From Nannocystis exedens (GTDB lineage: Bacteria > Myxococcota_A > Polyangia > Nannocystales > Nannocystaceae): a DNA stretch of 64,000 bases. The position numbers and the translations under genes were made by a program. Positions within the stretch are counted from its first letter, which is position 1, and the number at the start of each line of letters is the position of its first letter. The notes below the pieces were generated by a model. That model was not told the origin of the DNA. It saw only the letters and a list, made by a program, of their open reading frames with translations, and did not search any database. The stretch spans positions 3,544,001-3,608,000 of the forward strand of contig NZ_NETK01000001.1 of NCBI RefSeq assembly GCF_002343915.1. The letters run 5' to 3'. Below, piece after piece: positions 25,807-34,756 of the stretch.

Positions 25807-26445
25807 GTGAAACCCCAGCTCACCCACCGCCAGCAGCAAGCGCTCGACTTCATCTCCTCCTGTCTGGATGCGAACGGGTACCCGCCCACGCTGCGCGAAA
25901 TCGGCGAGCACATGGGGATCCGCTCGACCAACGGCGTCAACGACCACCTCAAGGCGCTCGAGCGCAAGGGGTACCTGGTCCGCGAGGAGCTCAAGAGCCG
26001 CGCGCTGCGACCGGTGGATGCGCCCGAGAGCACGGCGCGGGTTCGCACCACGGAGATCCCGATCCTCGGGCGCGTGGCCGCGGGCCAGCCGATCCTGGCC
26101 GACGAGAACGTCACCAACCGGATCAGCGTCGACCAGTTCTTCCTCCACGGCAATCAGCCGCGCGAGGTGTTCGGCCTCGTCGTCCACGGCGAGAGCATGA
26201 TCGAGGATGGAATCTTCGACGGCGACTACGTGTTCGTCCGTCGCCAGGCGACCGCCGAGCGGGGCGAGATCGTCGTGGCGATGATTGAGGGCGAAGTGAC
26301 GTGCAAGCGTTACTACCCCGAGGGCGACAAGATCCGCCTGCAGCCCGGCAACGCGGCGATGCAGCCGATCTACGTCCACCGCGGCGATCATCGCGCCTTC
26401 GAGTTGGTCGGCAAGGTGATCGGCGTCTACCGCAGCCTCCACTAG
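25807..26445 (+). CDS. lexA: LexA repressor
   Basis: A 212-residue SOS repressor. The N-terminal winged helix (about 1-65; [48 protein letters not shown]) is textbook LexA. The C-terminal S24 domain has the self-cleavage site Ala92-Gly93, nucleophile Ser130 (GESMIEDGI) and general base Lys167 (CKRYY). RecA-stimulated cleavage would derepress DNA-repair genes. Family length is normal. Confidence 0.96.
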   Translation: MKPQLTHRQQQALDFISSCLDANGYPPTLREIGEHMGIRSTNGVNDHLKALERKGYLVREELKSRALRPVDAPESTARVRTTEIPILGRVAAGQPILADENVTNRISVDQFFLHGNQPREVFGLVVHGESMIEDGIFDGDYVFVRRQATAERGEIVVAMIEGEVTCKRYYPEGDKIRLQPGNAAMQPIYVHRGDHRAFELVGKVIGVYRSLH

Positions 26446-26527
26446 TCGGCCGGCGGTCTCGGCCGCTGACGCCGCCGTGAGTGCAAGCAACGGCGGCAGC
26501 GAGCCCTGACGGTAGATTTCCGCTACA

Positions 26528-28717
26528 GTGTTGCCCGTGCCGCGGCCGCCCACACCTGGCGCTCTCGCGCCTGGGGACCGCACTCGGCGTCGTCGGGGCG
26601 CCGGGCCCCTCGCGCTCCTCGGCTGCTTCCTGTTCTCCGCGGGCCTCAACGTCGCGGCGGTGAGCACCAGCCTGCTCGTGCTGATCCGCTCCGGCGACCG
26701 GGCCGCGTCGCTCCCGGTCGCCCGCAAGCCCGCCTGCGTCAACGGCTACGAGCGCGGCGTCGACCTGCTCGAGAAGGCGCTGTCGGGCGACGCGAATCAA
26801 CTCTACGACGGCCTCGTGCACACGATCGTCGACGGCAAGTGCGAGACCGAGGTGATCGTCGCGCTGGTGGACGACAAGGAGCCGATCGACCCGCTCGCGG
26901 AGCTCGACGACCCCGAGCCGCCGGAGCCGAAGAAAGAGCGCGAGAAGAAGAAGAAAGAGAAGGAGCTCGAGAAGCCGCCCGAGCCGCTCCCGGTCGAGGA
27001 GCCGAAGCCCGAGGAGAAGAAGAAGGAAGAGGAGAAGCCGCCCGAGCAGGAGCAGCCGAAGGAGAAGATCGACTTCGAGCTGCTGCAGCTCAAGATGGTC
27101 GAGCAGCTCGAGGAGAAGGACGAGAAGGAGTCTCCCGACGACGCGCACTACCTGTCGAACATCAACCGCGACGTCACCGAGGAGACCCGGGCCGAGATCA
27201 CCAACCTGCAGAAGGACGCCGAGCAGGCCAAGGCCTCGCAGCAGGAGCCGAGCAACGAGCCGACCAAGGGCATGGCGGCCGAGGACAAGATCGCCGAGAC
27301 GCGCGAGCAGAAGAGCCAGCTCGCGCAGGAGGCCCCGAAGGTCCAGCAGAGCCCGGAGACCAAGATCCCCGAGCAGAACGACCCCAAGGCCAAGAGCCTG
27401 CTGTCGATGCGCGACCTGGCCCCGCGCGAGCACTCGCCCGAGATGCTCAAGCACGAGGCCGCCGCCGACGCGGCCGCGTCCGGCGAGCTCGCCCCCGACC
27501 AGAAGGCCGCCGCCGCGGTCATGCAGCGGAACAAGCAACAGGCCGGCTCCGCGGACACCAAATCACCTGTCCTTCGGTTCAGGTTGTCGGCCAACGAGAT
27601 GAACGCGCTGTTCGGGCGCGACATCGCCGAGAAGAAGGACCTGATCTCCCAGCGCCAGTCGAAGAAGAAGGGCATCTGGGAGGAGGCGCGCGAGCTCTAT
27701 CAATCGCCGCTCGAGAACATGGTCCCCGAGGTGCGGCCGGGCAACCAGACCGCGCTGCGCTCGCGCAAGCACCCGTTCGCCCAGTTCATCGCCACGATGC
27801 ACCGGACGATCCACGACAAGTGGGCGTTCGGCTTCCTCGAGCAGCTCGACACGATGGGCCGCGGCAACGCGCTCAACAAGCCCGACCTGTGGACGCGCGT
27901 CGAGATCGTGCTCAACAGCGACGGCTCGCTCGACAAGCTGCGGACCGTCCGCTACTCCGGCAACATGCAGTTCGACGGGGCCGCGCGCGAGGTCGTGCGC
28001 AACGCCGGGCCCTACCCGCAGCCGCCGCGCGAGATCTTGAGCGGCAACGGCAAGGTCTACATCCACTGGGCGTTTCACCGCGACGAACGAGCCTGCGGCA
28101 CCTTCGGCGCCGAGCCGTTCATCCTCGACAACGCCGGCCAGGGCGAGCGGCCCGATCCGAACCGAGCTGTCCGTCCGGCCAGCTCGGAGTCGGAGGCGAT
28201 GGCCTCGCGTCGACTCGCCCGCCAGATGGGCCCGGCCGCGCCCGGGCCGTCCGGTCCCGAGGGCCCCGCCGCGCCCGGCGGGCACAACCACGAGCACGGT
28301 GAGGGCGACGGCCACAACCACGCCGAGCCGCCCGAGCAGGGCACCGGCGACCAGCCCGACGCCGAGGCCGCGCACGCCGCCAACGCCTGGCTCAAGGTGT
28401 TCGCCGCTCGCGACGCCGCCAAGCTGGCCGCGCGCGCCAGCCTGCCGTTCGTCATCGGCGACCAGGTCGTCGCCCGCACGCGCGAGGAGCTGCAAGGTGT
28501 CCTCCAGGCCATGCTCGACGAGGCCGGCAGCGGCGCGCCCGGAGCCGCCGAGGTGTTCACCGCCTCCGGCCTGCGCAAGCGCTTCGGCAGCGTCCCCGCC
28601 GGCGTGCAGGAGGGCCTCGGCCGCAACTACGCCGTCAGCAAGGTCCGCGGTGAGCCCTTCATCCTGATCCTCGAGCGACGCTTCGGCGACTGGCGCGTCG
28701 TCGGCGTGGCTCGCTGA
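26528..28717 (+). CDS. TonB-like energy transducer with Lys/Glu-rich linker and His-rich tail
   Basis: A 729-residue inner-membrane protein with a GTG start. A membrane helix lies at about 28-55 (LALLGCFLFSAGLNVAAVSTSLLVLI). A long Lys/Glu/Pro linker follows (PEPPEPKKEREKKKK and later PKPEEKKKEEEK), as in TonB spacers. A TonB C-terminal-like domain sits at about 415-520 (FAQFIATMHRTIHDKWAFG, LWTRVEIVLNSDGSLDKLRTVRYSGN). Beyond it come a His-rich patch (GHNHEHGEGDGHNH) and about 110 residues resembling an NTF2/SnoaL-like fold. Bases 27560-27589 encode KSPVLRFRLS with ten consecutive unusual codons around a dispersed hairpin. Outer-membrane partners are not encoded nearby. Confidence 0.8.
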   Translation: MLPVPRPPTPGALAPGDRTRRRRGAGPLALLGCFLFSAGLNVAAVSTSLLVLIRSGDRAASLPVARKPACVNGYERGVDLLEKALSGDANQLYDGLVHTIVDGKCETEVIVALVDDKEPIDPLAELDDPEPPEPKKEREKKKKEKELEKPPEPLPVEEPKPEEKKKEEEKPPEQEQPKEKIDFELLQLKMVEQLEEKDEKESPDDAHYLSNINRDVTEETRAEITNLQKDAEQAKASQQEPSNEPTKGMAAEDKIAETREQKSQLAQEAPKVQQSPETKIPEQNDPKAKSLLSMRDLAPREHSPEMLKHEAAADAAASGELAPDQKAAAAVMQRNKQQAGSADTKSPVLRFRLSANEMNALFGRDIAEKKDLISQRQSKKKGIWEEARELYQSPLENMVPEVRPGNQTALRSRKHPFAQFIATMHRTIHDKWAFGFLEQLDTMGRGNALNKPDLWTRVEIVLNSDGSLDKLRTVRYSGNMQFDGAAREVVRNAGPYPQPPREILSGNGKVYIHWAFHRDERACGTFGAEPFILDNAGQGERPDPNRAVRPASSESEAMASRRLARQMGPAAPGPSGPEGPAAPGGHNHEHGEGDGHNHAEPPEQGTGDQPDAEAAHAANAWLKVFAARDAAKLAARASLPFVIGDQVVARTREELQGVLQAMLDEAGSGAPGAAEVFTASGLRKRFGSVPAGVQEGLGRNYAVSKVRGEPFILILERRFGDWRVVGVAR
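27565..27584. repeat. Dispersed hairpin relative ACCTGTCC-TTCG-GTTCAGGT
   Basis: An imperfect copy with extended outer stem (ACCTG/CAGGT) and TTCG loop, in frame in the TonB-like gene. The surrounding codons AAA, TCA, CCT, CTT, AGG and TTG are rare in this genome. Confidence 0.65.
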
Positions 28718-29008
28718 CCTCCGCGCGCGCGCGGGTCATTGTCGGTGCGGCCCGCGGTCGCTCGCCGCGCGCTTTGCGAGGCGGACTCGAGCGAGCCGGC
28801 GCGGCCGCTCGCCCGTGCCCTGGGGACATGTCCCTTCAGACAGGACGGTCGGTCCGTGAACGTCGTTTGCGCGGATACGCCGGGCGGGCCCGCGAACGAG
28901 GTTCCCGCGCGTCCACGCCCGGAAGGCCCGGGAAACTCCGCCGGGAAGGCGCCTGGACAGGCGTGCGAGCCTTCGCTACAAGAGGTGCCACGTTGGAGCG
29001 CCTCGATC
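28718..29008. other. Intergenic region with dispersed-element copy
   Basis: Contains GGGGACATGTCCC-TTCA-GACAGGAC at about 28822-28848 and the perfect inverted repeat CGCCTG-GA-CAGGCG at about 28950-28963. It probably ends the tonB-like transcript and holds the promoter of the acyl-CoA ligase gene. Confidence 0.45.
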
Positions 29009-30844
29009 ATGGCTGACACACACCTCGCTCAGATGTTCTTCGACCGCGCCCGCTCCGAGGGCCAGAGTCCGGGTTATTGCGTCCGTCAGGGCGGTGCCTT
29101 CGTCGACGTCCCCTTCGGGGAGGCCGCCGATCGCGTCGAGGCGATCGCCTCCGGGATCTTGAAGGGCGGCCACACGCCCACGCCCGGCACCTGCGTCACG
29201 ATCATGGCCAACACTCGCCTCGAGTGGATCCTGACCGACTGGGCGCTCTTGTCGCTCGGCTATCGTACCGTGCCGATCTACGTCAGCCTGCTGCCGCCCG
29301 AGATCGGCTACATCCACGCCGACACCAAGGCCGAGCTGCTGGTGGTCGAGAACAAGGAGATGCTCGACAAGGTGCGCGCGGCCCAGCGCGGCTTCACGTT
29401 CTTCGAGGTCGAGTACCCGGCCGACGCCGTCAAGCTGAAGCGCTTCATCGTCCTCGACCCGACCGGCATCGCCCCCGCGGCCGACTGGGAGAGCCTGGCC
29501 GACGTCGAGGCCCGCGGCCGCGCCGCGCTGGCCGAGACGAAGGGCGAGCGCGACAAGCGGATGCAGTCGATCCAGCGCTCGGACGTCGCCACGTACACGT
29601 ACACCTCCGGCACCACGGGCCCGCCGAAGGGCGTCATCCAGACCCACGACAACATGCTGAGCATGCTCGAGAACGTCGAGGAGGTCGGCATGTTCAGCGA
29701 CAAGGCGCGGGTCGGCGGCGCGTTCCTGTTCCTGCCGCTGGCGCACTCGTTCGGCCGCCTGGTCGAGTTCGGCGGCGCCTTCTTCCGCTGCAAGATCGTC
29801 CTGTCGTCGATCGCCACCGTCGCCGAGGACCTCGGCCTGTCGCGCCCCGGCTTCCTGCCGGCGGCCCCGCGGGTGTACGAGCGCGTCTACGGCAAGATCA
29901 TGACCACGGTCTCCTCGAGCCCGCCCCTGCGGCAGAAGATCTTCCACTGGGCGCTCGGGGTCGGCAAGGCGACCATCCCCTACCGGCAGAAGAACAAGCC
30001 GCTGCCGTTGGCGCTGAGCGTCAAGGCCGCCCTGGCCGAGAAGCTGGTGTTCTCCAAGCTCAAGGCCAAGCTCGGCATGGACCGCATGCACGTGCTGCTG
30101 TCCGGCTCGGCGCCGCTGCCCAAGGAGGTCGGCGAGTTCTTCATCGCCCTCGGCCTCAACGTCTGCGAGGCCTACGGCCTCACCGAGACCTGCCCGGGCC
30201 TCACCACCAACCGCCCGAACAACTGGAAGATCGGCACCGTCGGTCCGGCGATCAAGGGCGTCTCGCTGCGCCTCGCCGAGGACGGCGAGATCCTCGCCAA
30301 GGGCCCCAACGTCGTGTCCGGCTACCTCAACCGGCCCGACGCCACCGCCGAGGCGTGGGACAGCGACGGCTGGTTCCACACCGGCGACATCGGCGAGTTC
30401 GACGAGGACATGCACCTGCGGATCACCGACCGCAAGAAGGACCTAATCAAGACCAGCGGCGGCAAGTACGTCGCCCCGCAGAAGATCGAGGCCCTGCTCA
30501 AGACCAAGCCGATCCTCAGCGAGGCGGTCGTCATCGGCGACGGTCGCAAGTACTGCGTCGTCCTCGTCACCGTCGACAAGGAGAAGCTCGCCGCCTGGTC
30601 GCAGCGCACCGGCAACCCCGCCGACATCAACAGCGACGCGGTCCAGAAGGAGGTCCAGGGCTACCTCGACGAGGTCAACCAGGGCCTGGCCTCGTTCGAG
30701 TCGCTCAAGTACTTCCGGATCGCCCCCGAGGAGTTCACGGTCGACAACGGCATGCTCACCGCGTCCTTCAAGGTCAAGCGCAAGGAGGTCTCCAAGCGCT
30801 ACAAGGCCCTGATCGACTCGATGTACCCGGCCGGCAAGGACTGA
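29009..30844 (+). CDS. Long-chain fatty acid--CoA ligase (AMP-dependent synthetase)
   Basis: A 611-residue ANL-superfamily enzyme that activates fatty acids to acyl-CoA through an acyl-AMP intermediate. The AMP-binding P-loop YTSGTTGPPKGV, the A5 motif YGLTETCPG, and DGWFHTGDIG, DRKKDLIKTSGGKYVAPQ and the C-terminal Lys region are all present. Length and order match the FACS (AMP-forming long-chain) branch. The chosen ATG gives the usual N-terminus MADTHLAQMFFDRA; the frame stays open upstream without support. It converges on the VIT/VWA gene. Confidence 0.93.
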   Translation: MADTHLAQMFFDRARSEGQSPGYCVRQGGAFVDVPFGEAADRVEAIASGILKGGHTPTPGTCVTIMANTRLEWILTDWALLSLGYRTVPIYVSLLPPEIGYIHADTKAELLVVENKEMLDKVRAAQRGFTFFEVEYPADAVKLKRFIVLDPTGIAPAADWESLADVEARGRAALAETKGERDKRMQSIQRSDVATYTYTSGTTGPPKGVIQTHDNMLSMLENVEEVGMFSDKARVGGAFLFLPLAHSFGRLVEFGGAFFRCKIVLSSIATVAEDLGLSRPGFLPAAPRVYERVYGKIMTTVSSSPPLRQKIFHWALGVGKATIPYRQKNKPLPLALSVKAALAEKLVFSKLKAKLGMDRMHVLLSGSAPLPKEVGEFFIALGLNVCEAYGLTETCPGLTTNRPNNWKIGTVGPAIKGVSLRLAEDGEILAKGPNVVSGYLNRPDATAEAWDSDGWFHTGDIGEFDEDMHLRITDRKKDLIKTSGGKYVAPQKIEALLKTKPILSEAVVIGDGRKYCVVLVTVDKEKLAAWSQRTGNPADINSDAVQKEVQGYLDEVNQGLASFESLKYFRIAPEEFTVDNGMLTASFKVKRKEVSKRYKALIDSMYPAGKD

Positions 30845-30855
30845 GCGGGCTGCCT

Positions 30856-30877
30856 GCCATGTCCGAATGGGCATGGC
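30856..30877. repeat. Dispersed element hairpin GCCATGTCC-GAAT-GGGCATGGC
   Basis: Nine-base stem with one T-G wobble, 11 bp after the acyl-CoA ligase stop. It contains an exact half-site CATGTCCGAA at 30858-30867. Confidence 0.7.
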
Positions 30878-30885
30878 ACAAAAGA

Positions 30886-30917
30886 CATGGCGCCGAGGAC
30901 ATGCCCTCGGCGCCATG
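30886..30917. terminator. Strong bidirectional terminator between convergent genes
   Basis: A perfect 13-bp stem (CATGGCGCCGAGG with CCTCGGCGCCATG) around an ACATGC loop, followed by CTCTTTCC on the + strand. It lies between the acyl-CoA ligase and VIT/VWA genes. The loop and ends keep the CATG theme of the dispersed element. Confidence 0.75.
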
Positions 30918-30938
30918 CTCTTTCCAACTTCTGCAGAA

Positions 30939-33900
30939 TCACAGCGGCTTGTCGAACGTGCCGAGGTCGACGTAGGCGCGGTCCTTCATGATGACGAACG
31001 GCCGCTCCTCGAACTTCAGCGCGCCCTTGCCGTCGTGCTGGACGATCTGCAGCTTCCCCATGCCGTAGCCCATCGGTCCGCGGCTGAAGTAGTGGGCCTC
31101 GAGCTTGTACGGGAACGCCTGCGGCTCGCCCTCGATCGTGAAGCACTCCGGCCCGTAGCCGGTCGTCACGTCGGCGTACAGCTGGCCGCCGCTCGGCAGC
31201 CGCTTCTGGGCGTAGAACGCGTGGTCCTTGCGGCCGTCGTGGACGTGGAAGTCGACGTCGTTGGCGTCCGTCTCCCAGTTGATCACGAACCGCGTCGACG
31301 GCTTGCTCGGCAGCGCGACGTTGAGGCCGTCGAGCGTCGCCCGCACCGTGAACGCCACCGACGGGTCGGCCTTGATCCACGCCGCCGCGATCAGGCCCAG
31401 GTCCTCGCGCAAGATCTGGTCGACCCCCGCGAAGCGGCCCCACGGGTACGTCCGCGTCGCTCCGGCCTTGATCGCCTCGAACGCCTCCTTGTGCTTGCCC
31501 GCCTTGAGCAGCGCGTAGGCGTACAGCCGGTGGCTCGACGGGTGATCGGGCCGTGACTCGACCGCCTTGGCGAAGGTGTCGACCGCCAGCGTCGAGCCCG
31601 CCTCGCCGAGCCGCTCGAGCCGCGCGCCGACGTAGCGCCGCAGGTCGGCGCGCGACGGGAACAGGTCGATGATCGACCCGTAGGCGCGCGCAGCCGTGTT
31701 CGCGTCGCCTGCGGTCTCGGCCGCCTCGCCGAGGGCGATCAGCGCCAGCACGTCGCCCGGGTCCTGCTCGTGCCACTCCAGCGCCAGCGCGACGGCCCCG
31801 CGCGCGTCCTTGTCGCGCAGCTTCTTGGCGACGTCGAAGAACTTGCCGGTGTACGGGCTGTTCGCGGTGCGCTCGGCCTCCTGCTGCTCGGCCAGCCGCT
31901 GCGCCTCCTGCTCGCGCATGCGGGTCTGCCACGCCTCTTCCTCGGCTCGCTGCCGCGCCAGCTCCTCGGGCGTCGGCGGCGGCGGCGGCGTGTAGTCGGC
32001 CGGCACATTGCCGCCGGGCTCGAGCACGAACGGGTAGGTGACCGTGACCGACCCGCCGCCCTGCGGCTTGGGGAAGGTCCAGCGGCGCACCGCCTGGGCC
32101 ATGCAGCTCCCCACCGCTGCGTCGCGCATCGTGCTCTCGGCCACCACCGCCGTGGGCACCTTGCCGGTGCCGCCGATGACGAACTGAATCGCCACCCGCC
32201 CCTTGGCCCCCGGGTCGCGCGCCAGCGCCTGGTTGTAGCAGTAGCGGATCTCGTTGATGTGGGCGCGGACGATCCGGCGGATGATGTCCTTGTCGAGCGC
32301 CCCCTGCACCTCGGCCTTGGCCTGGCGCACCGTCGGCACCCGCATGCCGCGGCCGCCGAAGCCGGCGCCCGCACCTCGCCCGTAGCCCGAGCCTGCGCCG
32401 CCGCCGCCGCCCTTGCCGATGAGCCCCGTGTTGCCGAGGCCGATCGTGCCCTCGCCCGTGCCGCCGCCGCCGCGGCCGGTGCCGACGAGCCCGAGCCCGC
32501 CGACCCCGTACGCCTCGCCGACCTCGGTGCCCGTCAACCCGCCCCACACGTCGGCGTCGTCGTTGCCGACCGCGAACGCCCCGCCGTACGGGCTGGCCAG
32601 GAAGTGACCTGCCTCTTGGGACATGACCCCGAGGATCCCCGCCTGCCGCTGCGCCATCTCCGGGTCGAAGTTGCGCGCCATCATCGGGATCGCGTCGCGC
32701 TGCGGCTCGGCTGGCGCCTTGAACTCCTCCCGCGGCTCGCGGCGGACCAGCGTGCCGGCGTCGGGCAGCTTCGCCGGCGCCGACTTGCGGTTGTACCGCT
32801 CGACCCCGGTGGCGCCCACCGTCAAGATGTCAACCAGCGCGTTGCGGTCGATGTTGAAGCGCTGGTAGTCCCACTCCGACTCGAGCACCAGCAGCGCCGT
32901 GAAGTCGCTGAGCACGCGGTACTTGGTCGACAGCTCGACGATCGTCTTCTGCAGCCCCGCCCGCGCCGCCGTGTCGGCCTCCGGCAGGCTCGAGCGCTGC
33001 GCCTGCAGCCGCTCGACCTGCGCTCGCACCCACGCCCGCTCGAGCAGCGGCCGCTCGACCGCCGTCGTCGGCACCTCGGCCTCGATCCGGTCCTGGCCCT
33101 CGATTACCACCCGCATCGCCGCCTCGGCCGGCAGGTCGGCGTAGACCAGCATCTCGTCGCCCGGCTGCGCGCCCTCGATCGTGTCCGGCCACACCCACGC
33201 GGCTCCGGGCACCGTCACCTTCATCGCCGGCAGCGTCGCGCTGCCGAGCTTGTGGGCGATCGTCTCGAGCGGCAGGCGAGCGTCCATCACCACGCCGTCG
33301 CTCGGCAGGTCGGCGGTGGTCAGCGCTTTGAGCGTGGCAGTGTCCTGGATCCCGCCGTCCACGATCGCGTCGGCCCGCTCGAACCCGGCGGCCGCGAGCG
33401 CCTTGCTGGCGTGGCGCAGGGCCGCGTGCTCGGCCGAACCGGCGGTCGTGATGCCGTCGGAGAACACCAGCAGCCGGCGCGACCCGCCCGCGTCCGCGGC
33501 CAGCGAGGCCAGCGCGCCGGCCAGATCCGACGCGCCCAGCGCCCGCCGCGACGCGATCCGCTCGAGCTGCGCCTGGCCGAACCCGCTGACCGGGCCGTCG
33601 TAGACCTTCTCGGTCGCCTGGTCGAAGCACACCACGCGCAGCGGGAAGTCATCGCCTGTCTGTTCGCGCATGCTCTTCAGGACATCCGCGAGCCGCCGCA
33701 GCTGGCGTTCGAACCCGAGCGCCCGCGACGCGCTGGTGTCGAACAGCACCGTGAGCGCGCCGATCGGCACCGCCGGCATGTCGCCGACCGGGGCCACGCG
33801 CGCGACCACGAGGTTGTCGTGGCGCAGGCCCATCACCATCGCCGGGCGGTCCGAGCGGACCTCGAGATCGCGCTCCGGCAGGTACTTCTTCTTGATCTCG

Positions 33901-34604
33901 ATGACGCTGGTCTTGACCGCCGCGCCGCCCAGGTTGGTCGGCGCCGCCGCGCCGCCGGGCTCGCGCAGGATCACGCTGGCGTCGAGCTCGTCGAGCTCGG
34001 GCAGCCCGCGCAGCATCAGCCGGTACGGCTCGGCCGAGCTGGGCAGCTCCTGCGAGTACGAGACGATCAGCTCCTTGCGCTCGCGCGGGCCGATCGGGAA
34101 CACGCGCGCGCTGAACGAGTTGCCGGCCTTGTTCTCGAGCAGCGCCGGGTCCTGCCGCTTGTGCAGGAAGTCCTCGTAGGCGACCCGCGCCGCCTGCCGC
34201 TCGACCACCTCGCCCTCCTGCCAGCGGTCGTGGATCTTCATGGCGAAGCGAGAGATCGCCGCGCCCGGCGGCATGTCGATCTCGAAGCGGCCCTCGATCT
34301 GGCGGTCGTTCGGGTTCTCGAACACGAGGTGCAGCTCGGTGAACGCCAGCGGCTCCTCGACCACGCCGCGCGCCTTGAAGCTCACCAGCTTGAGCCCGGT
34401 GCCGTCCGACGCCGTCAGCGACACCGGCGACCGCCGTGTCGCCCCGTCGTCGGTGAGCTTCACGCCCTTGCTCGGCAACGCCATCGTCGTCGCCGTCGCC
34501 TCCGGCTTGCCCGGATTGGCCGTACAGGCCAGCGCCAGCGAGGCCAGCGCCGCCGCTGCGCCGCTCTTCACTGCCAGTCCATTGCGACATGTTCTAAACG
34601 ACAT
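30939..34604 (-). CDS. VIT-VWA-AgmX-TPR-DUF2135 lipoprotein, giant
   Basis: A 1221-residue predicted lipoprotein (LASLALAC, then TANPG). In order: VIT domain (about 60-190; LHLVFENPNDRQIEGRFEIDMPP, YEDFLHKRQDPALLENK); VWA domain (about 255-400; ALTVLFDTSASRALGFERQ with DxSxS); a Gly-rich linker (about 710-760); an AgmX/PglI C-terminal-like domain (about 770-870; IRRIVRAHINEIRYCYNQAL, VPTAVV, RRWTFPKP); a Glu-rich segment and TPR helices (about 890-1070); and a DUF2135/YfaP-like end (INWETDANDVDFHVHDG). AgmX domains act in myxobacterial gliding; a motility or adhesion complex role is inferred. The start codon lies inside a dispersed element. Confidence 0.82.
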   Translation of the reverse strand: MSFRTCRNGLAVKSGAAAALASLALACTANPGKPEATATTMALPSKGVKLTDDGATRRSPVSLTASDGTGLKLVSFKARGVVEEPLAFTELHLVFENPNDRQIEGRFEIDMPPGAAISRFAMKIHDRWQEGEVVERQAARVAYEDFLHKRQDPALLENKAGNSFSARVFPIGPRERKELIVSYSQELPSSAEPYRLMLRGLPELDELDASVILREPGGAAAPTNLGGAAVKTSVIEIKKKYLPERDLEVRSDRPAMVMGLRHDNLVVARVAPVGDMPAVPIGALTVLFDTSASRALGFERQLRRLADVLKSMREQTGDDFPLRVVCFDQATEKVYDGPVSGFGQAQLERIASRRALGASDLAGALASLAADAGGSRRLLVFSDGITTAGSAEHAALRHASKALAAAGFERADAIVDGGIQDTATLKALTTADLPSDGVVMDARLPLETIAHKLGSATLPAMKVTVPGAAWVWPDTIEGAQPGDEMLVYADLPAEAAMRVVIEGQDRIEAEVPTTAVERPLLERAWVRAQVERLQAQRSSLPEADTAARAGLQKTIVELSTKYRVLSDFTALLVLESEWDYQRFNIDRNALVDILTVGATGVERYNRKSAPAKLPDAGTLVRREPREEFKAPAEPQRDAIPMMARNFDPEMAQRQAGILGVMSQEAGHFLASPYGGAFAVGNDDADVWGGLTGTEVGEAYGVGGLGLVGTGRGGGGTGEGTIGLGNTGLIGKGGGGGAGSGYGRGAGAGFGGRGMRVPTVRQAKAEVQGALDKDIIRRIVRAHINEIRYCYNQALARDPGAKGRVAIQFVIGGTGKVPTAVVAESTMRDAAVGSCMAQAVRRWTFPKPQGGGSVTVTYPFVLEPGGNVPADYTPPPPPTPEELARQRAEEEAWQTRMREQEAQRLAEQQEAERTANSPYTGKFFDVAKKLRDKDARGAVALALEWHEQDPGDVLALIALGEAAETAGDANTAARAYGSIIDLFPSRADLRRYVGARLERLGEAGSTLAVDTFAKAVESRPDHPSSHRLYAYALLKAGKHKEAFEAIKAGATRTYPWGRFAGVDQILREDLGLIAAAWIKADPSVAFTVRATLDGLNVALPSKPSTRFVINWETDANDVDFHVHDGRKDHAFYAQKRLPSGGQLYADVTTGYGPECFTIEGEPQAFPYKLEAHYFSRGPMGYGMGKLQIVQHDGKGALKFEERPFVIMKDRAYVDLGTFDKPL

Positions 34605-34607
34605 GTC
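34586..34607. repeat. Dispersed element over the VIT/VWA start codon
   Basis: GACATGT-TCTAAAC-GACATGTC, two near-direct CATGTC halves, covering the ATG at 34604 and the codons for SFRTC, which use TTT, AGA, ACA and TGT, rare here. Confidence 0.6.
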
Positions 34608-34756
34608 TTTCGATTTCAACGAGTGCGCGGTCGCGCGAGCACGGCGGTCGAGGCGTGGCATACGGGGCCTCAGACAACCTCGCCCGGGCGAGGTTCCGCG
34701 GCGAGCACCACGCCCCGCGCGAACGCGGGTACATGTGCGCCGCGCGACGGCCCGGG

